A program made the position numbers and the translations under genes. A stretch of 6,101 nt of DNA from an uncultured Bacteroidota bacterium (lineage in GTDB: Bacteria > Bacteroidota > Bacteroidia > Chitinophagales > Chitinophagaceae). The notes beneath the pieces are model-generated. The model did no database searches. It was not told the origin of the DNA and saw only the letters and a list, made by a program, of their open reading frames with translations. Each line of letters begins with the position of its first letter. Position 1 is the first letter of the stretch. The stretch lies in contig CAILMA010000086.1 of NCBI GenBank assembly GCA_903835145.1, positions 1 to 6,101 on the forward strand, in the 5' to 3' direction. Positions 5,156-6,101 of the stretch are shown here, one piece after another.

Positions 5156-6101
5156 ATGTGGCATAATATAGCCGCGTTTATTATAAAGTACCGCATTGCC
5201 CTGCTTGTCATATTACTTGCCGATACGTCAGTAATGGGATATTTTGCGTTGCAGGTGAAGTTGAGCTATGAATTTAACAGTGCTGTACCTACTGACAATC
5301 AGAAATATATTGAATATCAGAAGTTCCGGAAACAGTTTGGTGAAGATGGCAACTTGATGGTAATAGGTGTTAAAACGAGCGATTTCTTCAATAATAAGTT
5401 CTTCAACGACTATGCCTCGCTGGTAAAGAAAATAGCGAAGGTCAACGCCGTGGAGAATGTGCTGAGCATACCCGGGGCTATAACGCTTGTAAAAGACACG
5501 GTAACCCAAAAGCTCAAAGTAGTGCCTATTGCAGGCACAGGTACCCCTATAAACGCCGACACAGTAAAACAGCTGTTTTACAGCCTTCCTTTTTACAAGG
5601 GTCTGCTTTACAATCCTGATTCGAGTGCCTATCTTATGGCTATCAGGATACAGAAAGACGTTCTGAATTCAAAAGACCGCGCTAAAGTAATAAGTTCCAT
5701 AGTAGAGCTTTCTGACGAGTTTGGGAAAGCCCACAATGTGGAAATGCGCTATTCCGGACTGCCGCTAATTCGCACCGAAATGGCCATGCGGGTGCAGCGG
5801 GAAATGAGAATGTTCCTTATCCTGTCCTTTGTGCTTACAGCTGTCATTTTGGTTCTCTTTTTCCGTTCTTTTTCAGCTGTTCTTGCATCCATGCTTGTTG
5901 TGGCTATTGGCGTGATTTGGTCAATCGGCACCATAGTATTGCTGGGTTATAAAATAACTTTGCTCACTGCGCTCATTCCGCCGCTTGTGGTGGTTATAGG
6001 CATACCCAATTGCGTGTACCTGCTTAACCGGTATCATTTTGAGTACAACCGAAACCCCAACAAAATGCGCTCACTGCTGCGCATGGTTGACAGGATGGGT
6101 A
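5156..6101 (+). CDS. RND/MMPL-family transporter, N-terminal part (runs off the window)
   Basis: The first 315 codons are present and stay open to the right edge. The layout is that of an RND half-repeat. After a short cytoplasmic start comes TM1 (about 12-33), then a large extracytoplasmic porter-like domain (about 34-217), then TM2 (about 218-236), TM3 (about 240-263) and TM4 (about 267-290). The segment before TM2 (SGLPLIRTEMAMRVQREM) and the TM4 run IPPLVVVIGIPNCVYLLNRYH fit MMPL-type exporters (PF03176), which move lipids or other hydrophobic molecules and usually have 700-900 residues. The Asp that normally begins the DY pair in TM4 is missing; Pro-Asn stands there. No membrane-fusion or outer-membrane partner is visible. 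ATG 5156 directly precedes TM1 and has a weak AGG a few bases upstream; the next Met (residue 27) would cut into TM1. The gene is divergent from the kinase. Substrate is unknown. Confidence 0.88.
   Translation, partial: MWHNIAAFIIKYRIALLVILLADTSVMGYFALQVKLSYEFNSAVPTDNQKYIEYQKFRKQFGEDGNLMVIGVKTSDFFNNKFFNDYASLVKKIAKVNAVENVLSIPGAITLVKDTVTQKLKVVPIAGTGTPINADTVKQLFYSLPFYKGLLYNPDSSAYLMAIRIQKDVLNSKDRAKVISSIVELSDEFGKAHNVEMRYSGLPLIRTEMAMRVQREMRMFLILSFVLTAVILVLFFRSFSAVLASMLVVAIGVIWSIGTIVLLGYKITLLTALIPPLVVVIGIPNCVYLLNRYHFEYNRNPNKMRSLLRMVDRMG

Overview
The window looks like chromosomal DNA from a member of the Bacteroidota. The reasons are moderate GC with AT-rich spacers, weak or absent Shine-Dalgarno sequences, promoter-like sites that fit the TTTG / TAnnTTTG pattern better than the sigma-70 pattern, and typical Bacteroidota-style membrane genes. 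I cannot name a genus from sequence alone.

Layout. Positions 1-113 hold the end of an ilvD-like reading frame (dihydroxy-acid dehydratase). It stops about halfway through the expected protein, and the missing half is nowhere else in the window. Right behind the stop lie two nearly identical 58-bp direct repeats (148-205 and 272-329). Each contains a strong rho-independent terminator hairpin. The same bases also encode a very hydrophobic 20-residue peptide in the first copy. Next comes a plus-strand cluster: a secreted protein built from about nine and a half 35-residue repeats, probably a beta-propeller-like fold (542-1621); a CPBP-family intramembrane protease (1681-2625); and CdsA, the CDP-diacylglycerol synthase of phospholipid synthesis (2707-3528).

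A membrane-bound sensor histidine kinase with almost no extracytoplasmic domain lies on the minus strand (3637-4728), convergent with cdsA. No response regulator lies next to it. A 427-bp spacer (4729-5155) separates it from a divergent plus-strand gene for an RND/MMPL-type transporter, which runs off the right edge.

The common theme is the cell envelope: phospholipid precursor synthesis, a membrane protease, a membrane kinase, a secreted repeat protein and a lipid- or hydrophobe-type exporter. The genes do not form one obvious pathway and spacing gives no strong operon signal, so functional coupling is only inferred. I found no CRISPR array, tRNA, rRNA or transposase. The points most worth a second look are the broken ilvD end with the repeated terminator cassette, the unassigned repeat protein, and the transporter's unusual TM4 motif.
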